A stretch of DNA of 64,000 nucleotides from Isoptericola croceus (GTDB lineage: Bacteria; Actinomycetota; Actinomycetes; Actinomycetales; Cellulomonadaceae). The notes beneath the pieces were generated by a model that was given only the letters and a program-made list of their open reading frames with translations, was not told the origin of the DNA and did not search any database. This document shows positions 35,086 through 43,580 of the stretch, piece by piece. Each line of letters begins with the position of its first letter. Position 1 is the first letter of the stretch. The translations under genes were made by a program, and so were the position numbers. The stretch spans positions 1-64,000 of the forward strand of contig NZ_JARLLG010000013.1 in assembly GCF_029382255.1 (NCBI RefSeq). Reading direction: 5' to 3'.

Positions 35086-35526
35086 CTAGCGGTCGAGCCC
35101 TGCACGCTGGGCCTGGGCGGGACGGCCACGGCCACGGCGAGCCCTCGGGGCATTCGCCTTCTGCGCACTGGCTGCCGTCGCCCCAGTGGCGGGCTGGGCC
35201 TGGCTGACGTCGGCACGCATCCGGGTGGCGATCAGCTCGTGGTCGAGGCCTTTGCCTTCGAGGTCGCGCGCGGTGGCGTCGCGGCGTTCGGCGGTGTCGT
35301 ACATCGCTCGTCCGTCCTCGCGCGCGTGGTCCCCGGCGGCTTCATGCTGCTCGGCCTGCGCGGCGGCGCGGATCCGCTCGTCCGGGTCGGGCTCGTGCTC
35401 GGCCGCGGCGTGCCGGTAGGTCTGTGCCGAGCGGGACAGCGCCTCGGACGCCGCGGCGAGGTCGCCGGGCGTTTGTCGCGCGACGGTGGCCCCCGTGTAG
35501 CGGTCCTCGACCAGCACCGGAATCAA
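35086..35526 (-). CDS. Small charged helical protein of the mobile-element remnant (unknown)
   Basis: About 146 residues, rich in Ala/Glu/Arg and almost entirely helical, ending in a basic, low-complexity tail (ARRGRGRPAQAQRAG). No catalytic motif or membrane helix is visible. The only starts are TTG at 35526 or GTG at 35517, neither with a convincing SD, and a stop lies a few codons upstream, so it may be the 3' remnant of a longer element gene. GC content matches the chromosome, unlike its neighbour. It is convergent with the unknown protein gene and divergent from vapB, whose operator lies just upstream. Confidence 0.5.
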   Translation of the reverse strand: MIPVLVEDRYTGATVARQTPGDLAAASEALSRSAQTYRHAAAEHEPDPDERIRAAAQAEQHEAAGDHAREDGRAMYDTAERRDATARDLEGKGLDHELIATRMRADVSQAQPATGATAASAQKANAPRARRGRGRPAQAQRAGLDR

Positions 35527-35548
35527 CCACGATGGCCATGGAGCCTAC

Positions 35549-35586
35549 TGGTAGAAGTCTTCCGAGTCCTAGGTAGACTTCTACCA
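35549..35586 (+). promoter_or_regulatory. vapBC operator/promoter; likely leaderless start
   Basis: A perfect 12-bp inverted repeat (TGGTAGAAGTCT 35549-35560 and its complement 35575-35586, 14-base spacer) ends on the A of the vapB ATG. Its right arm overlaps TAGACT (35574-35579), a good -10 that ends 7 bases before the ATG. The transcript would start at the ATG with no leader, and no SD is present. VapB antitoxins repress by binding such repeats. Confidence 0.65.
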
Positions 35587-35864
35587 TGGGCCTCAATATC
35601 AAGAACGAGCACACCCACCAGCTAGTGCGCCGTCTTGCCGACCTGACCGGCTCGTCGCAGACGAGCGCCGTCGAGGACGCGGTGCAGCGACGGCTCGAGG
35701 AGCTGCTCGCGGAACGAGGCGACGGTGCCCGCGAGCGCGCGGAGCGCCGGGACAGGGTCGACGGCCTGCTCGCCGACGTGCGCGCCGATCTCACCGACGA
35801 GGATCGGGCCGCGCTGCGCGGGGCGGACACCGACCTGTACGACGACGCCGGGATGCCCGCGTGA
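35586..35864 (+). CDS. vapB: VapB-type antitoxin (PSK/Rv0623-like family)
   Basis: 92 residues. The N-terminus GLNIKNEHTHQLVRRLADLTG is the ribbon-helix-helix-like DNA-binding region of the actinobacterial VapB family, and SQTSAVEDAVQRRLEEL follows. The charged C-terminal half would wrap the toxin active site. It forms a complex with VapC and represses its own promoter through the inverted repeat over its start codon. Its stop overlaps the vapC start by GTGA. Confidence 0.88.
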   Translation: MGLNIKNEHTHQLVRRLADLTGSSQTSAVEDAVQRRLEELLAERGDGARERAERRDRVDGLLADVRADLTDEDRAALRGADTDLYDDAGMPA

Positions 35865-36247
35865 TCGTCGACACGTCCGCGGTGGTCGCTCTGTTCCTGG
35901 GCGAGCCCGAGGCCGACCGGATCGTCGATCTGCTGCTCGACCGCCCGGCGGCCATGTCCGCAGCCACCCTCGCCGAGCTGGGGATCGTCGTCGGCCGGCT
36001 CGCTCCGCAGCATGCCCGGCGGCTCGACGAGCTGCTGGTCGAGTGGGAGGTCGAGGTCGTCCCGTTCACGGCGTCGCAGGCGAGGATCGCCCGCGACGCC
36101 TACCGGGACTTCGGCAACGGCAGTGGTCATCCAGCGCGGCTGAACCTGGGCGACTGCTTCACGTACGCCCTCGCGGCCGAGCGCCACGACGACCTGCTGT
36201 TCGTGGGTGACGACTTCACGCACACGGGGTTGCGGTCGGCACTCTGA
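35861..36247 (+). CDS. vapC: VapC-type PIN-domain toxin (ribonuclease)
   Basis: 128 residues. The PIN-domain acidic residues are in place: MIVDTSAVVALFLGEPEAD (first Asp), SAATLAELGIVV (Glu), NLGDCFTYALA (Asp) and LLFVGDDFTHTGL (last Asp pair). The toxin would cut RNA, often tRNA or rRNA, when VapB is degraded. GTG at 35861 overlaps the vapB stop. The ORF looks intact and complete. Confidence 0.92.
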   Translation: MIVDTSAVVALFLGEPEADRIVDLLLDRPAAMSAATLAELGIVVGRLAPQHARRLDELLVEWEVEVVPFTASQARIARDAYRDFGNGSGHPARLNLGDCFTYALAAERHDDLLFVGDDFTHTGLRSAL

Positions 36248-36616
36248 CCGCACCGGTCGTCGTCAACGCCACCGGCTCCCGCAGCCCGCGCAGGTTCAGG
36301 GTCAGCGAGGCTGACCTCCCAGGCAAAGATCGGTATCGCCGCGAACGACGCCCAGGAATGAATCCAGGACGGGACGAGGCGGTGGCGGCGCGGGGAGCGC
36401 ATCATGGAGCCGGTGCCGACGATGGCGAGGAGCACGTCGAGCAGGACCCGAGCGTCTGCGTCGCCACGGGTCCGTCCTGGTCACCCACTCGGGTTCGGCG
36501 AGCAGGACGCCGTCGGGCCGGGGTGCGACGACGAAGCCGAGTTCGCCTTCGGCTGCACGATGCCGGGTGGGAGACGTCAGCCATACGGCGCTGCCACGCC
36601 GCAGAACACTACGCTT
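36248..36616 (-). other. No clear gene; possible degraded coding remnant
   Basis: About 370 bases without a gene that I can support. On the minus strand two pieces in different frames look protein-like: GELGFVVAPRPDGVLLAEPEW (about 36480-36545) and, after a frame change near 36465, VLLDVLLAIVGTGSMMRSP followed by PSWIHSWASFAAIPIFAWEV (about 36310-36455). They may be one decayed gene. The second frame continues antisense into vapC without a convincing end, so no coding call is made. Confidence 0.3.
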
Positions 36617-36685
36617 GTCCAGCCGGAATGGACGTCTAGTCCAACTGGACGTCCTGTTGAACAAGACGTTCAGTTCGACGATACA
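36617..36685 (+). promoter_or_regulatory. Palindromic operators and promoter of the AbiE-like pair
   Basis: Two matching palindromes occur: TGGAC-gtcta-GTCCA (36629-36643) and TGAAC-aagac-GTTCA (36658-36672), that is TGRAC-N5-GTYCA. Extra half-sites lie at 36617-36621 and 36646-36650. The second palindrome overlaps TTGAAC (36657-36662), which with 17 bases to GATACA (36680-36685) makes a plausible promoter. AbiEi antitoxins autorepress by binding inverted repeats in this position. Confidence 0.6.
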
Positions 36686-36711
36686 CTGAGGTCGTTGCAA
36701 GGAGGAACGCC

Positions 36712-37707
36712 ATGGGAGCGTTGCACGCGCTCGTCGAGCGGATCGCAGAACGGTGGCGCGACGACGGGGTTCAGCTGTCCTTCGACGGGCCCATCGCCCA
36801 GATCGAGGTCGACGGGACCTCGCTGACGCGCCGGTGGTGGTGGATCGACGCCGAGAACCCCGACCACCGCCGAGCTCTGCGCATGTCCAGCAGTCTCGAG
36901 GACGTCCTGCTCATCGGCGACAGAATCCCCCTGTCGCTCGCCGAACGCGCGCGACGGCACAACGGCTGGTACATCGACGCCTCGGGCAATGCCTACGTTC
37001 GCGCTCCGGGCGTGCACATCGACGTCCGCGGCCGCCGAACCGCGGCACCGGCCAAGCCGAAGAGCGGTCTGACCAACGCACGAGAGACGAACCTCATGAG
37101 CGCGCGGCGCGCCCAGGTCATCTTCTGCCTGTTCACCTGGCCCGATCTCGTGACCATGCCGATGCGCACCATCGCTGAAGCATCCGGTGTATCGCACGGC
37201 GTTGCGCACAGCACCATCAAGGCCCTCACCGACGAGCACTACCTGCTACCTGGGTCCGCCAGCCTCACACGCCAGGATGAACTGCTCGACCGATGGGCGA
37301 CGGCCTTCCCGCTCGGACTCGGGCGATCCCTCGAGCTCGGTCAGTTCGTGGGAGAGCCCGATCCCCAGGCGTGGGTGGCGGCGGGACATGATGTCTACGT
37401 CAGCGGCGAACATGTCGTCGACGGACTTCATGGACCCAACCTCACGCTCTACGTGGGGGAGCTGGAGCCAGCCCTGATCGCACGGTCGCGCTGGCGACGC
37501 CCTGATGCCGGGAGAGCGGCCAACATCGTCGTGCGCCGGACGTTCTGGAGAGAACTACGGTCGCCGCTCGACGACCGCGGCGATGCACCAGCGATCCACA
37601 GGGCGCCGGCGCTGCTCGTCTACGCCGATCTCCTCGCGTCTCGAGAACCACGGCAGCGCGAGGCCGCGCGGGCGATGCGGGGAGGACTCCTTGAACACAG
37701 CGGCTGA
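36712..37707 (+). CDS. AbiEi-like antitoxin / transcriptional regulator (type IV TA)
   Basis: 331 residues. The N-terminal third contains a mixed fold with LSLAERARRHNGWYIDASGNAYV. A winged-helix region follows at about 135-185 (ARRAQVIFCLFTWPDLV, TIAEASGVSHGVAHSTIKAL, YLLP), and the C-terminal domain includes TLYVGELEPALIARSRWRRP and RRTFWREL with APALLVYADLLAS, which match the C-terminal domain of AbiEi-type antitoxins. ATG at 36712 has GGAGG at ideal spacing. Its 3' end overlaps the nucleotidyltransferase gene by 17 bases, and palindromes lie just upstream, all typical of an autoregulated two-gene TA module. Confidence 0.75.
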   Translation: MGALHALVERIAERWRDDGVQLSFDGPIAQIEVDGTSLTRRWWWIDAENPDHRRALRMSSSLEDVLLIGDRIPLSLAERARRHNGWYIDASGNAYVRAPGVHIDVRGRRTAAPAKPKSGLTNARETNLMSARRAQVIFCLFTWPDLVTMPMRTIAEASGVSHGVAHSTIKALTDEHYLLPGSASLTRQDELLDRWATAFPLGLGRSLELGQFVGEPDPQAWVAAGHDVYVSGEHVVDGLHGPNLTLYVGELEPALIARSRWRRPDAGRAANIVVRRTFWRELRSPLDDRGDAPAIHRAPALLVYADLLASREPRQREAARAMRGGLLEHSG

Positions 37708-38560
37708 GGGTTTCCTGCAGAAGTCCGTCGTGGCCGCGGTGCTGCGTGAACTCAGGAGCATCTACCCGGATCTCCCTCAGGTCATGATCGTCGGAGCCAT
37801 CTGCCGCGATGCCCTGCACCATGCCTGCGGACACGATTTCGCACTCCGTCGGACCGATGACCTCGACATCGCACTCGCCGTCAACGACTGGGCCCACTAC
37901 CGGTCGCTGACCCACCGCCTGGAGCCGGTGGCCGGTTCGACGTCCCGCATCCGGTTCCTCGTAGCCGGCATGCCGGTCGATCTCATGCCCTTCGGGGAGA
38001 ACGTCGAGCAGCCCGACGGAGAGGTGACCCCGGCACCCCGCCAGGACGCGATGAGCGTGTTCGGCTTTCAGGACGTCTGGAAAGACTCCACGGCCTTCGA
38101 CGTCGCAGACGCCGGAACCGTGCGGCTCCCGACCGTCACTGGGTACACGTTGCTCAAGCTCAGGGCCTGGCTCGACCGGATCGAGCACCACAACGACAAA
38201 GATGGCCCAGACCTCGCCTGCGCGATGTACTGGTGCGTCGACCCGAGGAGCGAAGGCACATTCAGCTCCTTGGTCCGCGATCGGCTGTACGACACCGAAG
38301 CTGGTCAGGCTCATCTCATGGCATGCGAGTTCGACGAAGCAACCGCCGCGGTGCGTCAGCTCGCAACAGACGCCATCGGTCTATTGAGCCCAGGCCGCAG
38401 GGCGGTTCTCCGCCGCGACTGGGCGACCGGGCCGGAGGACGCCGTGCTGGCAGGAAGCCTGGCGAACACCCAGCTGCTCGGTTGGCCACGTTATGGGGAC
38501 GAGCAGTTGAGGCGCTTTGCCGCAGCGGTGAGACAAGCCCTCACCGAGCAGTCATCGTGA
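37691..38560 (+). CDS. AbiEii/MenT-like nucleotidyltransferase toxin
   Basis: 289 residues. The N-terminal nucleotidyltransferase core shows VMIVGAICRDALHHACGHDF then LRRTDDLDIALAV, the metal-binding D-x-D motif of the Pol-beta-like fold, and the third acidic residue in GMPVDLMPFG. A helical C-terminal half follows. AbiEii/MenT enzymes transfer nucleotides to tRNA or other targets and stop growth. TTG at 37691 has GGAGG seven bases upstream and overlaps the end of the partner gene, so translation is probably coupled and kept weak. The motif Gly-Ser of canonical NTases is replaced by Gly-Ala here. Confidence 0.75.
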   Translation: MNTAAEGFLQKSVVAAVLRELRSIYPDLPQVMIVGAICRDALHHACGHDFALRRTDDLDIALAVNDWAHYRSLTHRLEPVAGSTSRIRFLVAGMPVDLMPFGENVEQPDGEVTPAPRQDAMSVFGFQDVWKDSTAFDVADAGTVRLPTVTGYTLLKLRAWLDRIEHHNDKDGPDLACAMYWCVDPRSEGTFSSLVRDRLYDTEAGQAHLMACEFDEATAAVRQLATDAIGLLSPGRRAVLRRDWATGPEDAVLAGSLANTQLLGWPRYGDEQLRRFAAAVRQALTEQSS

Positions 38561-38696
38561 CAGCCCGGGAACCCGCTGCCATCCGACCCCGGAGGCCACA
38601 CCTCTCGTGTGCGCCGGACCGGCGAGGACGACGAGGACATCGCCGAGTCACTGCCCACGATCACGCCGCACGGCGCACATGCGTGACAATGGAGCG
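38561..38696 (+). other. Island-hemC junction with short coding remnant and possible hemC promoter
   Basis: A frame open from 38561 to the stop at 38684-38686 ends RRTGEDDEDIAESLPTI then TPHGAHA. It has no start of its own and may be the 3' scrap of a gene once present between hemY and hemC. GACAAT (38685-38690) lies six bases before the hemC GTG at 38697, so a leaderless hemC transcript is possible. Both points are tentative. Confidence 0.35.
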
Positions 38697-39752
38697 GTGA
38701 CCACCCCCGCACCCGCCCCGCTGCGCCTCGGCACCCGCGGCAGCGCCCTGGCGACCACCCAGTCCGGCCTGGTCGCGCGCCGCCTTGAGACGCTCCTCGA
38801 CCGGCCGGTCGAGCTGGTCCGGATCAAGACCGAGGGCGACGTCAAGACGGGCTCGCTCGCCTCGCTCGGGGGCACCGGCGTGTTCGTCACCGCGCTGCGC
38901 GACGCCCTCGCGAACGACCTGTGCGACATCGCCGTGCACTCGCTCAAGGACCTGCCGACCACGCCCGCCCCGGGCCTGACGTACGTCACCCCGGAGCGCG
39001 AGGACCCTCGCGACGCGCTGTGCGCCCGCGACGGGCTCACCCTCGACACCCTGCCGCGCAACGGTCTGGTCGGCACCGGCTCGCCGCGCCGCGCCGCGCA
39101 GCTCCAGGCGGCGCGCCCCGACCTGGAGATCGTCGACATCCGCGGCAACGTCGAGACCCGGCTCGCCCGCGCCCTCGGCCCCGAGCCGGACCTCGACGCC
39201 GTCGTGCTCGCCTTCGCCGGGCTCACCCGCCTGCACCGCACCGAGGTGGTCAGCGAGGTGCTCGACCCGCTGGTCGTCGCGCCCGCACCCGGGCAGGGCG
39301 CGCTCGCCGTCGAGGCCCGCACCGACGCCCTCCTGCCCGACACCGCGCCCGACGGCGCCACCGCCGGGCTGGCCGCGGCCTTCGCCGCGCTCGACCACCG
39401 GCCCACCCGGCTCTCCGTCACTGCGGAGCGTGCCGTCCTCGCCCGTCTCGAGGCCGGCTGCGCGGCACCGATCGGCGCTTACGCCCGGCTGGAGGACGAC
39501 GGGCTCGCCCTCTCCGCCGTCGTCGCCTCGCTGGACGGCACGCAGCAGCTCAAGCACACCGCCCGCGTGGAGATCAGCCCGACGACGTCGCCCGCGGACG
39601 CCGACGACGCCGCCCGCTCCCTGGGCGTGCGCGTCGCCGAGCGGCTGCTCGTCGACGGCGCCGCCCGCCTCGCCCCGCTCTCGCCGGCCGAGCCCGCACC
39701 ACCGGAGCCCGCCCGGGCACCCACCGGGACGGACGACCCGGAGGGCGCGTGA
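38697..39752 (+). CDS. hemC: Porphobilinogen deaminase (hydroxymethylbilane synthase)
   Basis: 351 residues. Polymerises four porphobilinogens. Domains 1 and 2 contain [42 protein letters not shown] (catalytic Asp) and [12 protein letters not shown]. The dipyrromethane cofactor attaches to the Cys of [10 protein letters not shown] (about residue 255). The C-terminus has an extra Pro/Ala tail. GTG at 38697 gives the usual start; ATG at 38679 is in frame and would add six residues. Its stop overlaps hemD by GTGA. It is the first heme gene after the island. Confidence 0.95.
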   Translation: MTTPAPAPLRLGTRGSALATTQSGLVARRLETLLDRPVELVRIKTEGDVKTGSLASLGGTGVFVTALRDALANDLCDIAVHSLKDLPTTPAPGLTYVTPEREDPRDALCARDGLTLDTLPRNGLVGTGSPRRAAQLQAARPDLEIVDIRGNVETRLARALGPEPDLDAVVLAFAGLTRLHRTEVVSEVLDPLVVAPAPGQGALAVEARTDALLPDTAPDGATAGLAAAFAALDHRPTRLSVTAERAVLARLEAGCAAPIGAYARLEDDGLALSAVVASLDGTQQLKHTARVEISPTTSPADADDAARSLGVRVAERLLVDGAARLAPLSPAEPAPPEPARAPTGTDDPEGA

Positions 39753-40516
39753 CCGACCTGTCCGGGCGGACCGTCCTGCTGCCCCGGTCCCCCGCACGCG
39801 CGGCCGGGCTGGCGGCGTTGCTGCGCGACGCCGGGGCCGAGGTCGTGATCGCCCCGGTGATCGAGCGGGCGCCGGCCGAGGACCACGGCGCGCTCGCGGC
39901 CGCCGTCGCCGACGTCGTGGCGGGCCGGTACGCCTGGGTCGTGATCACCAGCGTCAACGCGGTCGACGCGCTCACCGGCGTGCCCGGCGTGCGCGGTTCC
40001 GGGCCGGGCATCGCGCTCGCCGAGGCGCCCGTCCGGTGGGCCGCCGTCGGACCGGCGACGGTGCACGCCCTCGCCGAGGCGGGGATCACCACCGAGCTGG
40101 TGCCCGACGGCGAGGCCTCGGCCGACGGTCTCGTCGCGGCGTTCGCGGCGCTGCCGCCGGAGAGCGCCGGAGCCAGGATCCTGCTGCCGCTCGGCGACCG
40201 GGCGCGGCCCACCCTGCGCGACGGCCTCGCCAGGCTCGGCTGGACGCCCGACGTCGTGACCGCCTACCGCACCGTCCGCTCGTCGCTGCCGCACGACGTC
40301 GCCGGCGGCCGCTACGACGTCGTGGTCGTGACCTCCGGGTCCGTCGCCCGCGAGATCGCCCACCAGCACGGCACCGCCACGCCCGTCGTCGCGATCGGGC
40401 GGCCGTCCGCCGAGGCCGCGCGCGACGCCGGGCTGACCGTCGCCGCCGTCGCCGACCAGCCCACGGACGCGGCGCTCGCCGCCGCCGTCCGCACCGCCTG
40501 CCAAGGAGAACCATGA
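39749..40516 (+). CDS. hemD: Uroporphyrinogen-III synthase
   Basis: 255 residues, the two-lobe HemD fold: [20 protein letters not shown] at the start, [12 protein letters not shown] at the first lobe, [15 protein letters not shown], then [16 protein letters not shown], and the second-lobe [12 protein letters not shown] with [17 protein letters not shown] near the end. It closes hydroxymethylbilane with inversion of ring D. GTG at 39749 overlaps hemC and the stop overlaps hemB by ATGA, so translation of hemC, hemD and hemB is coupled. Confidence 0.92.
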   Translation: MTDLSGRTVLLPRSPARAAGLAALLRDAGAEVVIAPVIERAPAEDHGALAAAVADVVAGRYAWVVITSVNAVDALTGVPGVRGSGPGIALAEAPVRWAAVGPATVHALAEAGITTELVPDGEASADGLVAAFAALPPESAGARILLPLGDRARPTLRDGLARLGWTPDVVTAYRTVRSSLPHDVAGGRYDVVVVTSGSVAREIAHQHGTATPVVAIGRPSAEAARDAGLTVAAVADQPTDAALAAAVRTACQGEP

Positions 40517-41517
40517 GCACCTCGGGGATCGTCCACCGGCCGCGGCGCCTGCGCGTCACGCCACGCATGCGTCGCCTCGTGGCCGAGCAGCGGCTGCACG
40601 CGGCCGACCTCGTGCTGCCGCTGTTCGTCAAGGAGGGCATCTCCGAGCCGGTGCCGATCTCGTCCATGCCCGGGCAGGTGCAGCACACCGAGGCTTCGCT
40701 GCACGACGCCGTCGCGGCGGCCGCGCGCGCCGGGCTCGGTGGCGTGATGCTGTTCGGCATCCCCGCGGTGCGTGACGCGCGCGGGTCCCAGGCCGAGGCG
40801 CCGGACGGGATCCTGCAGCGCGGGATCCGGATCGCGCGGGGGGCCGTGGCCAGGGTCGAGGCGGAGACCGGCCGACCAGGTCCGGTGGTGATGGCGGACA
40901 CCTGCCTGGACGAGTTCACGGACCACGGGCACTGCGGCGTGCTGACCGACGACGGCACCGTGGACAACGACGCGACGCTCGAGCGGTACGGAGCGATGGC
41001 CGTGGCGCAGGCCGAGGCGGGGGCGGAGGTCGTCGCACCGTCGGGGATGATGGACGGCCAGGTCGCCGTGATCCGCGATGCGCTCGACGACGCGGGGTTC
41101 GCGGACACCTCGATCCTCGCGTACAGCGCCAAGTACGCCAGCCCGTTCTACGGTCCGTTCCGCGAGGCCGTCGACTCCGAGCTGCAGGGCGACCGGCGGA
41201 CGTACCAGATGGATGCCGCCAACGCCCGCGAGGGGTTGCGCGAGGCCGACCTCGACCTCGCCGAGGGCGCCGACATGGTCATGGTCAAGCCGGCCGGCTC
41301 CTACCTCGACGTGCTGCGCGGGGTCGCCGACCGTTCCGACGTCCCGGTCGCGGCCTATCAGGTCTCCGGCGAGTACGCGATGATCGAGGCCGCGGCCGCG
41401 AACGGCTGGATCGACCGCAGGGCGTCGGTGCTCGAGTCGGTGCTCGGCATCAAGCGCGCCGGGGCCGACGTGATCCTCACCTACTGGGCGCTCGAGATCT
41501 CCTCGTGGCTCGACTGA
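40513..41517 (+). CDS. hemB: Delta-aminolevulinic acid dehydratase (porphobilinogen synthase)
   Basis: 334 residues, normal length. Condenses two aminolevulinates. Metal-binding region [14 protein letters not shown] (active-site Cys type), active-site lysines in [16 protein letters not shown] and [12 protein letters not shown], and the C-terminal [11 protein letters not shown] loop are all present. ATG at 40513 has AAGGAGAA upstream and overlaps hemD by ATGA. Confidence 0.97.
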   Translation: MSTSGIVHRPRRLRVTPRMRRLVAEQRLHAADLVLPLFVKEGISEPVPISSMPGQVQHTEASLHDAVAAAARAGLGGVMLFGIPAVRDARGSQAEAPDGILQRGIRIARGAVARVEAETGRPGPVVMADTCLDEFTDHGHCGVLTDDGTVDNDATLERYGAMAVAQAEAGAEVVAPSGMMDGQVAVIRDALDDAGFADTSILAYSAKYASPFYGPFREAVDSELQGDRRTYQMDAANAREGLREADLDLAEGADMVMVKPAGSYLDVLRGVADRSDVPVAAYQVSGEYAMIEAAAANGWIDRRASVLESVLGIKRAGADVILTYWALEISSWLD

Positions 41518-41560
41518 CCGCACCGCGCGAGCACCCCAGCATCCCCACGGAAGGACGACG

Positions 41561-42937
41561 ATGACGGACACGGCAGGCTTCGGCCAGATCGAGACGGCCC
41601 TGGTGGACGCCACCCCGCCGGCGGACAACCACGCGGCGTTCGTGCGCGCCCAGGGCGCGATCCCCGGCGGGGTGAACTCGCCGGTCCGGGCCTACGGCTC
41701 GGTGGGTGGGGACCCTCGGTTCCTGGCCTCGGCACGCGGCGCGTACGTCACGGACGTCGCAGGGCGCGAGTACGTGGACCTCGTCGGCTCGTGGGGTCCG
41801 GCGCTGCTGGGCCACGCGCATCCCGAGGTCGTCGCCGCCGTGCAGGAGGCCGCCGCGCGCGGCCTGTCGTTCGGCGCGCCCACGGTCGGTGAGATCGAGC
41901 TCGCCGAGGAGATCCGGCGCCGGGTCCCCGCCGCGGAGCGCGTCCGCCTGGTCTCCACCGGCACCGAGGCGACGATGACGGCGATCCGGCTCGCACGCGG
42001 GGTCACCGGACGCCCGCTGGTCGTCAAGTTCGCCGGGTGCTACCACGGGCACGTCGACGCGCTGCTCGCCGAGGCGGGCTCCGGCGTCGCGACCCTGGCG
42101 ATGCCGGGCACGGCGGGAGTCACCGAGGCGTCCGCGGCGGAGACGCTCGTGCTGCCGTACAACGACCTGGTCGCCGTCGAGGCGGCCTTCGCCGAGCACG
42201 GTCCGCGCATCGCCGCGGTCATCACCGAGGCCGCGCCCGCGAACATGGGTGTGGTGCCGCCGTCGGACGGGTTCAACGCCGGGCTGCGCCGGATCACCGC
42301 CGAGCACGGGGCCCTGCTGGTCCTGGACGAGGTGCTCACCGGCTTCCGGGTCTCCGAGGCCGGGTACTGGGGGCTGGCGCGCCAGCACGGCGAGGACTGG
42401 ACGCCGGACCTGTTCACGTTCGGCAAGGTCGTCGGCGGTGGGATGCCGGTGGCGGCGCTCGGCGGGCCCGCCACGATCATGGACCGGCTGGCACCGACCG
42501 GCCCGGTGTACCAGGCGGGGACGCTGTCGGGGAACCCCGTGGCCGTGGCGGCCGGCCTGACCACGCTGCGGCTCGCCGACGACGCCGTGTACGCGCGGGT
42601 GGCCGCGGTCGCGGACGCCGTGTCGGGAGCCCTGGGCGAGGCGCTGGACGCCGAGGGCGTGCCGCACCGCGTCCAGCGGGTCGGCTCGCTGTTCTCGGTG
42701 TTCTTCGGCGAGGCCGCCGCCCGCGACGGTGTTGCCTCCTATGCCGACGCGCAGGCGCAGGACGTCTACCGGCACGGGCCGTTCTTCCACGCGATGCTGG
42801 ACGCCGGAGTCAACCTGCCGCCGTCGGTGTTCGAGGCGTGGTTCTGCTCCGCGGCGCACGACGACGCCGCGGTGGACCGCATCCTCGAGGCGCTCCCGGC
42901 GGGCGCGCGGGCAGCGGCCACGGCCCGCCCCGCGTAA
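41561..42937 (+). CDS. hemL: Glutamate-1-semialdehyde 2,1-aminomutase
   Basis: 458 residues, a class III PLP aminotransferase fold. Converts glutamate-1-semialdehyde from HemA to aminolevulinate. Key motifs: [17 protein letters not shown] (substrate gating), [41 protein letters not shown] (Asp contacting PLP), and the Schiff-base lysine in [20 protein letters not shown] at 41561 has GGAAGGA upstream, 43 bases after the hemB stop. It is the last heme gene of the block. Confidence 0.97.
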   Translation: MTDTAGFGQIETALVDATPPADNHAAFVRAQGAIPGGVNSPVRAYGSVGGDPRFLASARGAYVTDVAGREYVDLVGSWGPALLGHAHPEVVAAVQEAAARGLSFGAPTVGEIELAEEIRRRVPAAERVRLVSTGTEATMTAIRLARGVTGRPLVVKFAGCYHGHVDALLAEAGSGVATLAMPGTAGVTEASAAETLVLPYNDLVAVEAAFAEHGPRIAAVITEAAPANMGVVPPSDGFNAGLRRITAEHGALLVLDEVLTGFRVSEAGYWGLARQHGEDWTPDLFTFGKVVGGGMPVAALGGPATIMDRLAPTGPVYQAGTLSGNPVAVAAGLTTLRLADDAVYARVAAVADAVSGALGEALDAEGVPHRVQRVGSLFSVFFGEAAARDGVASYADAQAQDVYRHGPFFHAMLDAGVNLPPSVFEAWFCSAAHDDAAVDRILEALPAGARAAATARPA

Positions 42938-42968
42938 GGTCTGCGCGAGCCGTCCGGGGGCGGGCGCG

Positions 42969-43160
42969 TCAGCGTTCGGCGCGCGCCTCGGTCAGCAGCC
43001 GGACTGCCTTGGGTCCGACGCCGTGCAACGCCAGCAGCTCGTCGAGCCGGTCGGGCAGGTCGTCGAGCGTGCGGTGGCCCGCGTGGAGCAGCGCGCCCGT
43101 GGCGGGGCGTCCGATCTTCACGCCGTCGAACACCGGGCCGGCGTCTGCGTCGTCGCTCAT
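42969..43160 (-). CDS. Small helix-hairpin-helix protein
   Basis: 63 residues. The C-terminal part DDLPDRLDELLALHGVGPKAVRLLTEA is a helix-hairpin-helix with the Gly-Val-Gly hairpin used for DNA backbone contacts; the N-terminal part has IGRPATGALLHAGHRTL, reminiscent of an HhH half-repeat as in the RNA polymerase alpha C-terminal domain. Such one-domain proteins are probably DNA-binding, function unknown. It is convergent with hemL and divergent from csoR, whose promoter lies in the 61 bases between them. Confidence 0.7.
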   Translation of the reverse strand: MSDDADAGPVFDGVKIGRPATGALLHAGHRTLDDLPDRLDELLALHGVGPKAVRLLTEARAER

Positions 43161-43187
43161 CCGCCCATCCTCCCTCTTGCCCGCCCC

Positions 43188-43216
43188 TTGACAACATACC
43201 CCCTAGGGGTACGGTG
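43188..43216 (+). promoter_or_regulatory. csoR promoter with CsoR operator
   Basis: TTGACA (43188-43193), 16 bases, TACGGT (43210-43215). Between the hexamers lies TACCCC-CTA-GGGGTA (43197-43211), the palindrome bound by copper-sensing CsoR. The regulator would block RNA polymerase until copper binds, controlling csoR, copZ and copA together. Confidence 0.8.
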
Positions 43217-43221
43217 GAGGG

Positions 43222-43554
43222 ATGGACGACACCGCGCCCGGCCAGCACGACGCGCCCGACACCCACGACGGGTCGCACGGCTACGCCTCCGACAAGGCCG
43301 CGTACCTCAAGCGTATGCGGCGCATCGAGGGACAGGTGCGCGGGATCGCCCGCATGATCGACGAGGACGTCTACTGCATCGACATCCTCACGCAAGTGTC
43401 CGCCGTCACGAAGGCCCTGCAGTCGGTCAGCATCGCGCTGGTCGAGGACCACCTCGGGCACTGCGTCGTCGACGCAGCCCGCGAGTCCGACGAGGCCGGG
43501 GCCGCCAAGGTCAAGGAGGCGTCCGCCGCCATCGGCCGCCTCGTCCGCAGCTGA
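43222..43554 (+). CDS. csoR: CsoR-family copper-sensing repressor
   Basis: 110 residues. All-helical CsoR fold with YLKRMRRIEGQVRGIARMI and the copper ligands in the canonical order Cys52 (VYCIDI), His77 (DHLGH) and Cys81 (HCVVDA). The N-terminus has an extra His/Asp-rich tail. ATG at 43222 has GGAGGG upstream. It heads an operon with copZ and copA and has its own operator in the promoter. Confidence 0.93.
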   Translation: MDDTAPGQHDAPDTHDGSHGYASDKAAYLKRMRRIEGQVRGIARMIDEDVYCIDILTQVSAVTKALQSVSIALVEDHLGHCVVDAARESDEAGAAKVKEASAAIGRLVRS

Positions 43555-43580
43555 GCACCACCACCCACCGAGGAGCATCG

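Noticed and set aside
32381-38696. Site-specific integration (integrase, att repeats, tRNA target) at the island
   Set aside because: No integrase or recombinase gene and no matching direct repeats at the two ends could be seen; the nearest tRNAs are 30 kb away.
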